From: Watersipora subatra
Lineage: Eukaryota; Bryozoa; Gymnolaemata; Cheilostomatida; Watersiporidae
NCBI RefSeq assembly: GCF_963576615.1
Contig: NC_088709.1
Span: 14,645,264-14,709,263 of the forward strand
Length of the DNA: 64,000 nucleotides
Direction: 5' to 3'
Below, piece by piece: positions 11,768-24,786 of this stretch. Numbering within the stretch: position 1 is the stretch's first letter; every line of letters begins with the position of its first letter. A program made the position numbers and the translations under genes. Below the pieces are notes generated by a model. The model was not told where the DNA came from and did no database searches. It saw nothing but the letters and a program-made list of their open reading frames with translations.

Positions 11768-13305
11768 ATATTGTTCCTTGTTCTTTATCTAATTCATCAA
11801 CTGTTGTTCCTTGTACTTTATCTAATTCATCAACTATTGTTCCTTGTACTTTATCTAATTCATCAACTGTTGTTCCTTGTGCTTTATCTAATTCATCAAC
11901 TGTTGTTCCTTGTATTTATCTAATTCATCAACTGTTGTTCTTTCTGCTTTATCTAATTCATCAACTGTTGCTCCTTGTACTTAATCTAATTCATCAACTG
12001 TTGTTCCTTGTGCTTTATCTAATTCATCAACTATTGTTCCTTGTACTTTATCTAATTCATCAACTGTTGCTCCTTGTACTTAATCTAATTCATCAAATGT
12101 TGTTCCTTGTATTTTATCTAATTCATCAACTGTTGTTCCTTGTGCTTTATCTAATTCATCAACTATTGTTCCTTGTACTTTATCTAATTCATCAACTGTT
12201 GCTCCTTGTACTTAATCTAATTCATCAAATGTTGTTCCTTGTATTTTATCTAATTCATCAACTGTTGTTCCTTGTGCTTTATCTAATTCATCAACTTTTG
12301 TTCCTTGTACTTTATCTAATTCGTCAACCGTTGTTCCTTTCGCTTCATCTAATTCATCAACTGTTGCTCCTTGTACTTAATCTAATTCATCAAATGTTGT
12401 TCCTTGTATTTTATCTAATTCATCAACTGTTGTTCCTTGTACTTTATCTAATTCATCAACTATTGTTCCTTGTACTTTATCTAATTCATCAACTGTTGTT
12501 CCTTGTGCTTTATCTAATTCATCAACTGTTGTTCCTTGTATTTATCTAATTCATCAACTGTTGTTCTTTCTGCTTTATCTAATTCATCAACTGTTGCTCC
12601 TTGTACTTAATCTAATTCATCAACTGTTGTTCCTTGTGCTTTATCTAATTCATCAACTATTGTTCCTTGTACTTTATCTAATTCATCAACTGTTGCTCCT
12701 TGTACTTAATCTAATTCATCAAATGTTGTTCCTTGTATTTTATCTAATTCATCAACTGTTGTTCCTTGTGCTTTATCTAATTCATCAACTATTGTTCCTT
12801 GTACTTTATCTAATTCATCAACTGTTGCTCCTTGTACTTAATCTAATTCATCAAATGTTGTTCCTTGTATTTTATCTAATTCATCAACTGTTGTTCCTTG
12901 TGCTTTATCTAATTCATCAACTTTTGTTCCTTGTACTTTATCTAATTCGTCAACCGTTGTTCCTTTCGCTTCATCTAATTCATCAACTGTTGTTCCTTAT
13001 ACTTTATCTAATTCATCAACTGTTGTTCCTTGTGCTTTATCTAATTCATCAACTATTGTTCCTTGTACTTTATCTAATTCATCAACTGTTGCTCCTTGTA
13101 CTTAATCTAATTCATCAAATGTTGTTCCTTGTATTTTATCTAATTCATCAACTTTTGTTCTTTGTACTTTATCTAATTCATCAACTGTTGTTTTCTTGTA
13201 CTTTATCTAATTCATCAACTGTTGTTTCTTGTACTTAATCTAATTCATCAACTGTTGCTCCTTTAGCTTCATCTAATTCATCAACTGTTGTTCCTTTCGC
13301 TTTGC
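11768..13305. repeat. 33-bp minisatellite with higher-order structure
   Basis: About 46 tandem copies of a unit close to TTCCTTGTACTTTATCTAAT followed by TCATCAACTGTTG. Variants (TACTTAATC, TGCTTTATC, TATTTTATC, CGCTTCATC, one 32-bp copy) recur in a fixed order. A block of about 626 bp starting near 11911 is repeated from near 12537, and inside it a four-unit (132-bp) pattern recurs. Because 33 is a multiple of 3, frames stay open on both strands: plus reads LLFLVLYLIHQ, minus reads TVDELDKVQGT. The minus frame is broken by TAA in every TACTTAATC unit. I regard it as non-coding, with weak odds that it descends from a coding repeat. Confidence 0.9.
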
Positions 13306-13309
13306 AACT

Positions 13310-14270
13310 TATCACATCATTATTTCTAACTCATGGAAAAAAGGAATAGCATAGAAAAAGCAATAGAGAGATCAAATATATTCAAAATATACGTAAAAAT
13401 GGAAAACTATTGTTTGTAATAAAATATGTTATATTTATCAATAGTAATCCACTTGCGAGTATGTATACATTATATAATGAGTGAATGACAGGATAGTATT
13501 ATATAGTATGAAACCATTAAGCGCTAAGCAGACTCTTTCAGTTCTCCAGCAGTCTATTTGTTGCTTCAGAATTAAATTAAAAACAATGTCATAGACAAAG
13601 TTATTTAGAGTATTGTGAATAGATGACAATATTTAATAATTTGGCAGTTATGAGTTTAGGCTGGTGTTAGAAAAGTTTTAGGAGGAGTGTAGTGCTAAAA
13701 TATACAGCCTAGGTAAGAGTCTACATAGCTTTACTACACAGCCCAATTTCACAAAAGATAACAAACACAAAGGTCACTTATTATGCTAACAACAGATTCC
13801 TATGGTTATCTACTCTTTCCTAGAGAAAATATAACTCCAGCTGATATATTAAGCTAACTCATGCGCACATACTGTCTACAGAGATTTGCTAAAGTTTAAT
13901 AGAAATGTTGTATAGATCCAGAGCATCAATTGATAACCATGCCATCAAAAGAAGATCACTTTGTTTCGTTGCTGTCCGTGAAACAATTTACCAGAAAAGT
14001 TGTGAGCTCTCTCCACAAACTGTGAATTGAAAGGCTGGCCAGTCACGACACTTTTAATCACGGTACCATAGTGATAAACCAGATGAATGCCTACAACGTT
14101 ATTGATCAACATGAGACTATTAGGCTTTTGAAGAGACAATTAACCCAAAGTTCTGGTTTATGTGACAAATAGAAGAGGCTTTGAGTAATACACTGTATCT
14201 TAATGAAACTGAAACCCCAAACTGCTCTGCACTCTGAACTGGAACTACAAACTGATCTGTAGTCTGTATC
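13310..14270. other. Gene-free stretch, nothing recognised
   Basis: AT-rich sequence between the minisatellite and the start of the tandem duplication. It has no domain-bearing ORF and no transposon termini that I can see. Confidence 0.5.
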
Positions 14271-14272
14271 AC

Positions 14273-14452
14273 CTGCAGTACTTTGTATATCATTAACCAT
14301 AACCCTGTGGTTCCTGACTCAGCGCATAGGTAGAACATGGTGGATTGAGCTTCTACAAATAATAGTGGAATCATAAAGTGAACAGTTTTTTTTAAAGTAC
14401 TGCTAAGGCCCACAAAGACTTTCCAATCTATATAATTTCTATATACACTCAT
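14273..14452 (-). CDS. Possible exon, weakly glucose-6-phosphatase-like
   Basis: On the minus strand an ATG (14452) opens MSVYRNYIDWKVFVGLSS, and the frame continues with a hydrophobic segment to a good donor, CTGCAG|GTGATA, at 14273. The pattern DW-x2-F-V ... P-L-L-F ... GLWLMIYK resembles the N-terminal part of glucose-6-phosphatase catalytic subunits, but the catalytic RP and PSGH motifs of that family lie in later exons and I find none nearby. The left end of the tandem duplication (14390) cuts this reading frame, so copy B (from 21121) keeps only its first part. It could be a real first exon, a relic, or chance. Confidence 0.25.
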
Positions 14453-14825
14453 TACATAGTCAGCCAAAGGATGTAGATATTCAAAGAGGCTGTAAATTTC
14501 AAACACAATATTTAAACTTATAATAAACAACAATATTTTGTACTGACGGTGGTATTTGTTATTACATAAATTACAGCTGAACTTAATGAGGGCTTAACAC
14601 ATATTCACGTGTTTTATACCAGGGTAGTAACAAATAAGATTTTAACAATGTCAGTTAATCTGAATTAAGATCACTAAATGCTTCACTTCAGTGTTTCAGT
14701 TCTAATAAAACAAGTAAACTTATTTGATCAACTGATTTACTTTGATCGGTTTAGTGTTATCTACATTATAGCGAAGGTGAAGGTTATCTATATGAGACAG
14801 TTTCTATTACAACATATTACCTTGA

Positions 14826-15699
14826 AGGTTGACTTGCAATAAAATTCACATTACAGTTATTTGGTATCAAAAGAGTCACCATGTTTTACTCTGCTGTGTT
14901 GTAGGTGCCAAATATGTGGAAATGCGATTACAAGCTCTTAAAAGTTCAAAAACGAAAAGCTGCCATAGATTGGAATCTATTTATCTGACGTATTTATTAC
15001 AGTTTGGTTATTGTCTTGTCACGTGATGTTCTCACGTGAATTGAAAAGCCAATAAAAAGCTCAATATAAAACTTTTCGTAGCACTAGTTTATGACAAACA
15101 CTTTGGGTTTTACCGAAGACCCCGTATCAAATATAGATGCTCGCTACTTTACAGTTTCGTTTCGGCTTGATCTAATCGCCAAATCGTAATCTCATCATGT
15201 GACCCAATACTTCGCAAATAATTTTTGCAGCACTTTTCGATTATCACAGGTGACCAACAGGCTCGTCATAATTATCAGACAATGATATGTACTCCTTTGA
15301 GGTAAGGTTAAAAAATTAAATGAATTTTTACGGTAAGTTACAAGTTATCACTGCTAAAAGTGACAGCATTGCAATGATGATAAAACAGACGCTTAAGAAC
15401 AATAGACATGGTTTTATTGCATGCGTGAAGTATATTTGTGAAAATATTTTGACGAATAAGGTTGCGTGAAAGCGTAAACAGAAACCATCTACCACAACTA
15501 TATCATATTTGAGTCGTTTTGGAAAGAGAATCCAAACTACGGCGGCCTTGTATGGCTGCGATTAACTGTTCGTTTTTGAGCTTTTAAGAGCTTGTAATCA
15601 CATTCCCACATATTTTGCACCTACAACACAACAGAGTAAGGCATGGTGAATATTTTGATATCAAATAACTATAATGTGAATTTTTTTGCAAGTCAACCT
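14826..15699. mobile_element. TTAA-flanked non-autonomous DNA transposon
   Basis: Ends AGGTTGACTTGCAA ... TTGCAAGTCAACCT are inverted, and the inverted match continues about 145 bp inward (GTAGGTGCCAAATATG against CATATTTTGCACCTAC). It is flanked by TTGA (14822-14825, one change from TTAA) and TTAA (15700-15703). Copy B has the uninterrupted site ACCTTAAGTG at the matching place (about 21550), so this is a real insertion made after, or polymorphic at, the duplication. TTAA targets are typical of piggyBac and Kolobok superfamilies. No transposase is encoded. Confidence 0.88.
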
Positions 15700-15853
15700 T
15701 TAAGTGTCAAGGTTTTGCCAGACTAGCTATTTATATCCAAACTTCAGTGACTGACCTATTTACCCACCCAATAATGCTATATGATGACATGTCTCAGGTT
15801 TGCTTTATTTGGTAGGTGAACCAGGTTGAACACAAGCTAACTTTGTTGGTTAA

Positions 15854-16303
15854 GGGTGGTTCACACTCTATCGCAGTATGACGGCATTTTCCTTTTGGCG
15901 TTCATCGTCGATTATGTGAACAGTGAACTGATGGCATCGACGGAGCAATGCCGATACATCGCAAAAGTTTGCAGCTGTCAAACTTTCTCGATATTTCGCC
16001 GAGTATCGGCAACTACCTTTTTAACAAGAGCCATTTCGGCGATAGTAATTTGCGATCGCGAATAACAAGATCTACTTATTTCCGTTTATGATAGTTGCTG
16101 CAAGATTAGTATTTGATTCAAGCATGCGAAACCAAAAAGGTTTCATCACAAATATTTACCAAGAAAATAGAACACTTCGTCAACAAGTATATGCTAACGC
16201 AAACGTGGATGGTATTGTGATAGTGTGAACATGGTCATCATTGATGATCACTGAAGTATTGTGGCATCAACGCTGAGATACGGTGATATAGTGTGAACCA
16301 ACC
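15854..16303. mobile_element. TTAA-flanked MITE (copy A)
   Basis: Ends GGGTGGTTCACACTCTATC ... GATATAGTGTGAACCAACC are inverted, flanked on both sides by TTAA (15850-15853, 16304-16307). The same element lies at 21706-22154 in copy B, so it predates the duplication. A 69-codon ORF inside appears in both copies but has no recognisable domain. Confidence 0.8.
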
Positions 16304-16307
16304 TTAA

Positions 16308-17575
16308 GTAATACATGGTCAGATATATACAGACCAGCATCACAGTATTAAATTAGTATAATAATATGAACTGTAATAAACTAAATAACGAGATTAATAA
16401 TCGTAAATGGCTTCCACGAGTTTCGAATTTCCAAATTTTCATTGTAAGAAGAATGATTAGCTTAGCCAGCAGTAACAACATCCATAATAACTCGCTAGAG
16501 TGGGACGTACAGCACTACTTCCCTAGTACAGCTATGTTTGATAGCAGACCATCAGCTTAGCCATTTAGCTAATACTGTGGACCCTTTGTTTGCAGAGTGT
16601 AAGTTTATATACCGGTATGCAAATACCCCAAAGTACCCCTTCAAGCTGCCCATAATCGGTCAGGTTTTGAACACCTCCTCACTCTGTAGCTCTTTGTAAA
16701 ATAAGGGCAATAAGTGAGGGTAAAAAAACTTGGTTATCAGATCAGGGCAAGCATAATTATTTAATAAAAAATCTTCACTTAAAAATGGAAGCATATGTAC
16801 AGATGCAAGGTTCACTATTGTCACAGGGCTTGTGCAAACTCCGCTCACACAATAGAAATTTTATGAAACAAGATAATTCAAGCCGTTTTAATTAGTAAAT
16901 GCAAGAAATGTACTGCATAGCAAAGCCTTAATTATTTTGGTATAATCCACTTCTACGTTGAAGTCAAGGTCAGGGGCATGGTAAAATGTCGCTGTCATTA
17001 AAAAAATTTGCTTTTGACGAAGAAGCAGTATGGCGCAATTCTATTGGACTCAAAATCTAGTTGTTTTCTTCTCAAGTAGCAAAGTTCTGTCAATCGTAAC
17101 CAACTCTGCTATTTAGTACAGAACTGCAGGAATGTTGGTCAACTTTCTGTGTTCAAATTACAGAAGTTCTGCAGGATCGTGACCTACACCAAAGTACATT
17201 ATTGATATTTTGAGCCTTAGGAAGCCAGCTGACTCTTATAGTCTGGTCTGTCATCTCCTCAAACAGACTCCACAAACCTCAAACATGCAGAATGATTGGT
17301 CAATTAAAATTACTTTAATGCATGTAGTTTAGTACATACACATTACCACGATCCTATCATCCCACACACCCATTTGTCTTTGTAATCTCTCAGCACTCAA
17401 CATCCTCCTATACTAAATAGAGATTCCAATGTTATCAGCTATAGGACTAGCTTAACCCTTATCATTTTAAAGGGCAATCAAACAAACATTGACAGATCAA
17501 GCATACTCGATCATTTACATGTCAGGGCAGTTGAATAAATCAACTCTACTAGTAGTAAAGCCATCAACTTTCAAA
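16308..17575. other. Upstream region of sulfotransferase 3
   Basis: Gene-free and collinear with 22159-23427 upstream of paralogue 4. The shared stretch (for example CCACTTCTACGTTGAAGTCA and CTATACTAAATAGAGATTCC) probably contains the promoter, but I cannot place a TATA box with confidence. Confidence 0.4.
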
Positions 17576-18934
17576 ATGGTTGAAGGAGCCTACTGGCAGC
17601 TTCTGCACTACTCCATCCATCTTATAGCATACTTCATACTCACCTGCTGGCACAGTCTCTCCTGGAGGATTACTGGAGTGCATAGACATATAATGGCTAG
17701 CAGGAATTCAGAGAATTATGGAACATCAGCTCAACTTCTTAAAGTGTGGTCAAGGTCAAGGATGCTGCATCCAATAATACCGCAGTTACGTCACTTCTTA
17801 ACTTCTCATGTGAAGTTTGTACATCCAGAATTCGCTCTACAAAGACACATCGCGATACTGAGTGTTAGCAAAGAATATGTATTGTTCAGTGTACCTAGGA
17901 GAGATGTTGATGTTTATGATATGAACAGATGGTCATTTTTATTTGATGCTGTGTTTGAAGAAGCGGAGTACATCCTTGTGATGCCAACAGTCTCATTCAA
18001 TAAGTTAGCCTCATCCATTCCTTCGACTAAAGCCAAAGTTCTATGGATATACCATACAGGAAGGTGCGGCTCTACAGCCTTAGCCCAAGTTTTCAACTCT
18101 CTCCCTGATGCTGTGGCAATGTCAGAGCCTATGACTTTTACAGCTTTACTTCACTCCTTTAGGGACTACAAACTCTCTAATAAGCATGACGTAAGAACAA
18201 TTAAACAGTATCGCACGCTGTTCCACAGTCTTGTTCGCATGACCTTGAAGCCATCCTTAAAGCATGCTGATATTATTACCATTAAATCAGCACCTTTGAA
18301 CGCATTCGCTGATTTCGACTTGATGACGGAGATGTTCCCAGAGATAAAGATAATATTTATGTATAGAGATGTGATGCCACAGGTAACTTCATTATATAAG
18401 GCAATCGAAGGACAGGAACTAGCAACCACAATAAGCAGCCTAATTGCAGGCAGCGCTTTGCTGTCTAAATTGTTTCCCAAAGTAAGATCCATAAACTCAG
18501 AATATAATCGCTGCTATTTAACCAGAGAGCATGCTCAGTGGATGGCATGCAAAGAGGTTAGTTCACCCCTTACTTTGTTTTCTGCATTTGTCATGAGCTA
18601 TGCCGAGTCTTGCCACCATTATAGAGACATCATGAGACAGCACGGCTCTTCTATTCCAGCTTTCAAGTTTGAGAAGTTCATGTCTGAGAAGAAAAAACAT
18701 GTCTCAATTTTGTTCCAATTAATTGAAGTAGAGTTCACAGAGAAATTATGGTTTGTAATTCAGAATGCTCTTGAATTAGACAGTCAACTGAAATCATTTG
18801 TAAGTCGGGAAAAAGTTTCTAGTCACATTGTGAGGATAACTCCCGAGATGATTGATGACGGTAATGATTGCTTAAAGTTCTTTAACTTACCAAAATGGGG
18901 AGAAGCAACAACGCTACCAAACACTGTGTTATAA
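17576..18934 (+). CDS. Sulfotransferase-like type II membrane protein, paralogue 3
   Basis: Intronless, 452 residues, start at the family-conserved MVEGAYWQLL. An in-frame ATG also exists at 17519, but the matching codon in paralogue 4 is TTG, so the later start is preferred. Seen: anchor at residues 10-25, P-loop HTGRCGSTALAQ at 160-171, SEP, and the R-x7-S element in YRDVMPQVTS at 264-272. All PAPS-site residues are kept, so it should be catalytically competent if the family is. It is the intact member of the tandem pair with paralogue 4. A poly(A) signal AATAAA lies at 19079-19084. Subcellular site (Golgi or other secretory membrane) and acceptor are inferred or unknown. Confidence 0.87.
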   Translation: MVEGAYWQLLHYSIHLIAYFILTCWHSLSWRITGVHRHIMASRNSENYGTSAQLLKVWSRSRMLHPIIPQLRHFLTSHVKFVHPEFALQRHIAILSVSKEYVLFSVPRRDVDVYDMNRWSFLFDAVFEEAEYILVMPTVSFNKLASSIPSTKAKVLWIYHTGRCGSTALAQVFNSLPDAVAMSEPMTFTALLHSFRDYKLSNKHDVRTIKQYRTLFHSLVRMTLKPSLKHADIITIKSAPLNAFADFDLMTEMFPEIKIIFMYRDVMPQVTSLYKAIEGQELATTISSLIAGSALLSKLFPKVRSINSEYNRCYLTREHAQWMACKEVSSPLTLFSAFVMSYAESCHHYRDIMRQHGSSIPAFKFEKFMSEKKKHVSILFQLIEVEFTEKLWFVIQNALELDSQLKSFVSREKVSSHIVRITPEMIDDGNDCLKFFNLPKWGEATTLPNTVL

Positions 18935-19078
18935 TCACTAAGTGTGTGAGTAGACAGGCTACTACAAGCTGGTGATTGGGATGCCTCATTTTAAACCGAC
19001 TCTAAGAACCTTCCTTTGAGTCCCATCATCCTTCTATGAATCATAGATTATCTGAAGCTATGCTTGTTTTTTTGAGAT

Positions 19079-19084
19079 AATAAA
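19079..19084 (+). terminator. Poly(A) signal of sulfotransferase 3
   Basis: AATAAA, 145 nt after the stop. The matching site in copy B reads AATCAA. Confidence 0.5.
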
Positions 19085-19459
19085 TAATGCTGTTTTTTAT
19101 TATTTTGCATGTTGATGGTATTCAATGTCTTTGAGATTTTTAGTACATGTTAGCAGCCTCATGAAGCCACAAACTTTAAACTAAAAATTATTTTCTCACG
19201 TCTACTTGCGAAGAAGATCTTTTTACCAAACATAAAGATAAAGCATCATATGTAAAAAGAGAGAGGTGTAATCTGCGAGTTTGTGGTTTTTTGTTAGAAT
19301 GGCGATTAATCTGGTGCCAATGTTGTTCACATATATTCACTTATAATTTGCCACTCTATGCGATTAATTGCTCTTGTTATACTTGAGCAAAATTCACTTT
19401 GAATTTTTGGATGTCATTCAAATAATAGAAATCAAAAATAATAAAAATTTTGTAATATA

Positions 19460-20740
<1,281 letters not shown>

Positions 20741-20755
20741 ATATATATATATACA

Positions 20756-21005
20756 CTCATGCTACAGACAGTACTGTTTCGGCTATTGAAGCCTCATCAG
20801 TGCAGCTCAGAGCTTTGGCAAGGGACACAAATCCCATTACCAATGAGAGTTGACTTCCTGCCATGAAACAACTAGGTTGCATCACAGACTTTAAGAAAGT
20901 CAATGTGCTGGCACCAGAGTGCTCAAATCACAAAAGTGATGAGCTTTGCACAAAGGCTAATAGTGCCGCACCTCTCACAGAGTGCTCAACCAAACTGAAG
21001 TAAGG
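20756..21005 (+). repeat. Interspersed repeat of about 245 bp
   Basis: Starts GCTACAGACAGTACTGTTTC and passes TTGAAGCCTCATCAGTGCAG. The same sequence occurs inverted at 44369-44706 in about 1.4 tandem copies. It is bordered by AT tracts in both places. No coding signal. Confidence 0.7.
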
Positions 21006-21011
21006 GAGCAT

Positions 21012-21045
<34 letters not shown>

Positions 21046-21705
21046 GTTTAGGGGAGTCAAAGATATAATACCTGGAGGTGGAGATTTAGCTCACTCACAA
21101 ATAAAAGGAACATCCGGACTTTTTAAAGTACTGCTAAGGCCCACAAAGACTTTACAATCTATATAATTTCTATATACACTCATTACATAGTCAGTCAAAG
21201 GATGTAGATATTCAAAGAGGCTGTAAAGTTCAAACACAATATTTAAGCTTATAATAAACAACAATATTTTGTACTGACGATGGTATTTTTTATTACATAA
21301 ATTACAGCTTAACTTAATGAGGGCTTAACACATACTCATGTGTTTTATACCAAGGTGTTACAATTAAGATTTTAACAATGCCAGTTAGTCTGAATTAAGA
21401 TCACTAAAGGCTTCACTTCAGTGTCTCAGGTCTAACAAAACAAGTAAACTTATTTGGTTAACTGTTTTACTTTGATCGGTTTAGTGTTATCTACATTATA
21501 GCGAAGGTGAAGGTTATCTATATGAGACAGTTTCTATTACAACATATTACCTTAAGTGTCAAGGTTTTGCCAGACTAGCTATTTATATCCAAACTTCAGT
21601 GACTGACCTATCTACCCACCCAATAAAGCGATATGATGATATGTCTCAGGTTTGCTTTATTTGGTAGGTGAACCAGGTTGAACACAAGCTAACTTTGTTG
21701 GTAAA

Positions 21706-22154
21706 GGGTGGTTCACACTCTATCGCCGTATGACGGCGTTTTCCTTTTGGCATTCATCGTCGATTATGTGAACAGTGAACCGATGGCATCGACGAAGCAA
21801 TGCCGATACATCGCAAAAGTTTGCAGCTGTCAAACTTTCTCGATATTTCGCCGAGTATCGACAACTACCTTTTTAACAAGAGCCATTTCGGCGATAGTAA
21901 TTTGCGATCGCGAATAACAAGATCTACTTGTTTCCGTTTATGATAGTTGCTGCAAGATTAGTATTTGATTCAATTATGTGAAACCAAAAAGGTTTCTTCA
22001 CAAATATTTACTAAGAAAATAGAACACTTCATCAACAAGTATAGCTAATGCAAACGTGGATGGGTTTGTGATAGTGTGAACATTGTTATCATTGATGATC
22101 ACTTGAAGTATTGTGGAATCAACTCTGAGATACGGTGATATAGTATGAATCAAC
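21706..22154. mobile_element. TTAA-flanked MITE (copy B)
   Basis: Twin of 15854-16303. Its flanks have drifted to TAAA and TTTA. Confidence 0.75.
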
Positions 22155-22158
22155 TTTA

Positions 22159-23427
22159 GGTAATACATGATCAGATATATACAGACCAGCATCGCAGTAT
22201 TAAATTAGTATAATAATATGAACTGTAATAAACTAAATCACGAGATTAATAATCGTAAATGGCTTCTACGAATCTCGAATTTCCAAATTTTCATTGTAAG
22301 AAGAATTATTAGCATAGCCAGCAGTAACAGCATCCATAATAACTTGCTAAAGTGGGGTGTACAGCACTACTCCTTTAGTACAGCTATGTTGGATAGCAGA
22401 CCATCAGCTTAGCCATTTAGCTAACAGTGTGGACTCTTTGTTTGCGAAGTGAAAGTTTATATACCGGTATGCAAATACCCCAAAGTATCCCTTCAAGCTG
22501 TCCATAATCGGTCAGGTTTTGAACACCTCCCTAGTCTGTAGCTCTTTGTGAAATAAACACAATAAGTAAGGCTAAAAAAACTTGATTGTCAGATCAGGGC
22601 AAGCATAATTATTTAATAAAAAATCTTCACTTAAAAATGGAAGCATATGTACAGATGCAAAGTTCACTATTGTCACAGGGCTTGTGCAAACTCCGCTCAC
22701 TCAATAGAAATTTTATGAAACAAGATAATTCAAGCCGTTTTAATTAGTAAATGCAAGAAATGTACTGCATAGCAAAGCCTTAATTATTTTGGTATAATCC
22801 ACTTCTACGTTGAAGTCAAGGTCAGGGGCATAGTATATAATCGTTGTCATTAAAAATAATTTTTGCTTTTGACGAAGAAGCAGTATTCTATTCTATTGGA
22901 CTCAAAATCTAGTTGTTTTCTTCTCAAGTAGCAAAGTTCTGTCAATCGTAACCAACTCTGCTATTTAGTACAGAACTGAAGGAATATTGATCAACTTTCT
23001 GTGTTCAAATTACAGAAGTTCTGCAAGATCGTGACTTACACCAAAGTACATTATTGATATTTTGAGCCTTAGGAAGCCAGCTGACTCTTATAGTCTGGTC
23101 TGTCATCTCCTCAAGCAGACTCCACAAACCTCAAACACGCAGAATGACTGGTCAATTAAAATTACTTTAATGCATGTAGTTTAGTACATACACATTACCA
23201 CGATCCTATCATCCCACACACCCATTTGTCTTTGTAATCTCTCAGCACTCATCATCCTCCTATACTAAATAGAGATTCCAATGTTATCAGCTATAGGACT
23301 AGCTTAACCCTTACCATTTTAAAGGGCAATCAAACAAACATTGACAGCCCAAGCATACTCGATCATTTACTTGTCAGGGCAGTTGAACAAATCAACTCTA
23401 CTAGTAGTAAAGCCATCAACTTTCAAA
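22159..23427. other. Upstream region of sulfotransferase 4
   Basis: Collinear with 16308-17575, with scattered substitutions and small indels. No gene seen. Confidence 0.4.
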
Positions 23428-24786
23428 ATGGTTGAAGGAGCCTACTGGCAGCTTCTGCACTATTCCATCCATCTTATAGCATACTTCATTCTCAGCTGCT
23501 GGCAGAGTCTTTCCTGGAGGATTACTGGAGTGCATAGACATATAGAGGCTAGCAAGAATTTAGAGATCTATGGCACATCAGCTCAACTTCTTAAAGTCTG
23601 GTCAAGGTCAAGAATGCTGCATCCAATAATACCGCAGTGGCGTCACTTCTTAACTTGTCATGTGAAGTTTGTACATCCAGAATTCGCTCTACAAAGACAC
23701 ATCGCGATACTGAGTGTTAGCAGAGAATATGTATTGTTCAGTGTACCTGGGAGAGATGTTGATGTTTATGATATGAAAAGATGGTGATTTTTATTTGATG
23801 CTGTGTTCGAGAAAACAGAGTACATCCTTGTGATGCCAACAGTCTCATTCAATAAGTTAGCCTCATCCATTCCTCCTACTAAGGCCAAAGTTCTGTGGAT
23901 ATACCACACAGGAAGGTGCGGCTCTACAGCCTTAGCCCAAGCTTTCAACTCTCTCCCTGATGCTGTGGCAATGTCAGAGCCTATGACTTTTACAGCTTTA
24001 CTTCACTCCTTCAGAGACTACAAACTCTCTAATAAGCATGATGTAACCATAAGACAACGGTATCGCTCGCTGTTCCACAGTCTTGTTTGTATGACCTTGA
24101 AGCCTTCCTTAAAACGAGCTGATATTATCGTCATTAAATCAGCGCCTTTGAACGCATTCGCTGATTTTGACTTGATGACGGAGATGTTCTCAGAGATAAA
24201 GATAATATTTATGTATAGAGATGTGATGCCACAGGTAACTTCATTATTTAAGGCCATCGAAGGACAGGAGCAAGCAACAACAATAAGCAGTTTAATTGCT
24301 GGCAGCGCTTTTCTGTCTAAATTATTTCCCAAAGTAACATCTATAAACTCAGAATATAATCGCTGTTATTTAACCAGAGAGCATGATCAGTGGATGAAAA
24401 GCAAAGAGGCTAGTTCATCCCTTACTTTGTTTTCTGCATTTGTCATAAGCTATGCAGAGTTTTGCCACCACTATAGAGACATCATGAGACAGCACAGCTC
24501 TTCTATTCCGGCTTTCAAGTTTGAGAAGTTTATGGCTGACAAGAGAAAACAACTCTCAATTTTGTTCCAATTTATTGAAGTTGAGTTCACAGAGGAATTA
24601 TGGCTTCTAATTCAGAATGCTTTTGAATTAGACAGCCAACTGAAATCATATATAAATCGAGAAAAAGTCTCTAATCACATTGTGAGGATAACTCCCGAGA
24701 TGATTGCTGATGCTAACGATTGCTTGAAACTTTTTAACTTACCAACATGGGGAGAAGCAACAATACTGTCAAACACTGTGTTATAA
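23428..24786 (+). pseudogene. Sulfotransferase-like paralogue 4 with in-frame TGA
   Basis: Same 453-codon layout as paralogues 2 and 3, without frameshift, but codon 120 is TGA (23785-23787) where the others have TCA (Ser). A single C-to-G change explains it. The rest is intact: anchor at 10-25, P-loop HTGRCGSTALAQ, and the R-x7-S element in YRDVMPQVTS. The stop removes the whole PAPS-binding region. An in-frame ATG at 23803 could in theory start a shorter protein (327 residues) with the P-loop but no membrane anchor. The poly(A) signal of the sister gene is changed to AATCAA. A young pseudogene is most likely; readthrough, a polymorphism or a sequencing error are alternatives. Confidence 0.82.

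Noticed and set aside
11684-13238. Three long plus-strand frames reading repeated LLFLVLYLIHQ
   Set aside because: They follow from a 33-bp repeat without stops in that frame; there is no ATG context, no flanking exon, and the 32-bp unit breaks the frame.
11768-13305. CRISPR-like array
   Set aside because: Units are directly adjacent, without unique spacers, in a eukaryotic setting.
15856-16065. 69-codon frame present in both duplication arms
   Set aside because: Lies inside a MITE, starts in its terminal repeat, has no domain and differs without sign of constraint.
17489-17575. Upstream extension of sulfotransferase 3 by 29 residues, and its equivalent at 23341
   Set aside because: Non-ATG start; the only internal ATG (17519) is not conserved in paralogue 4.
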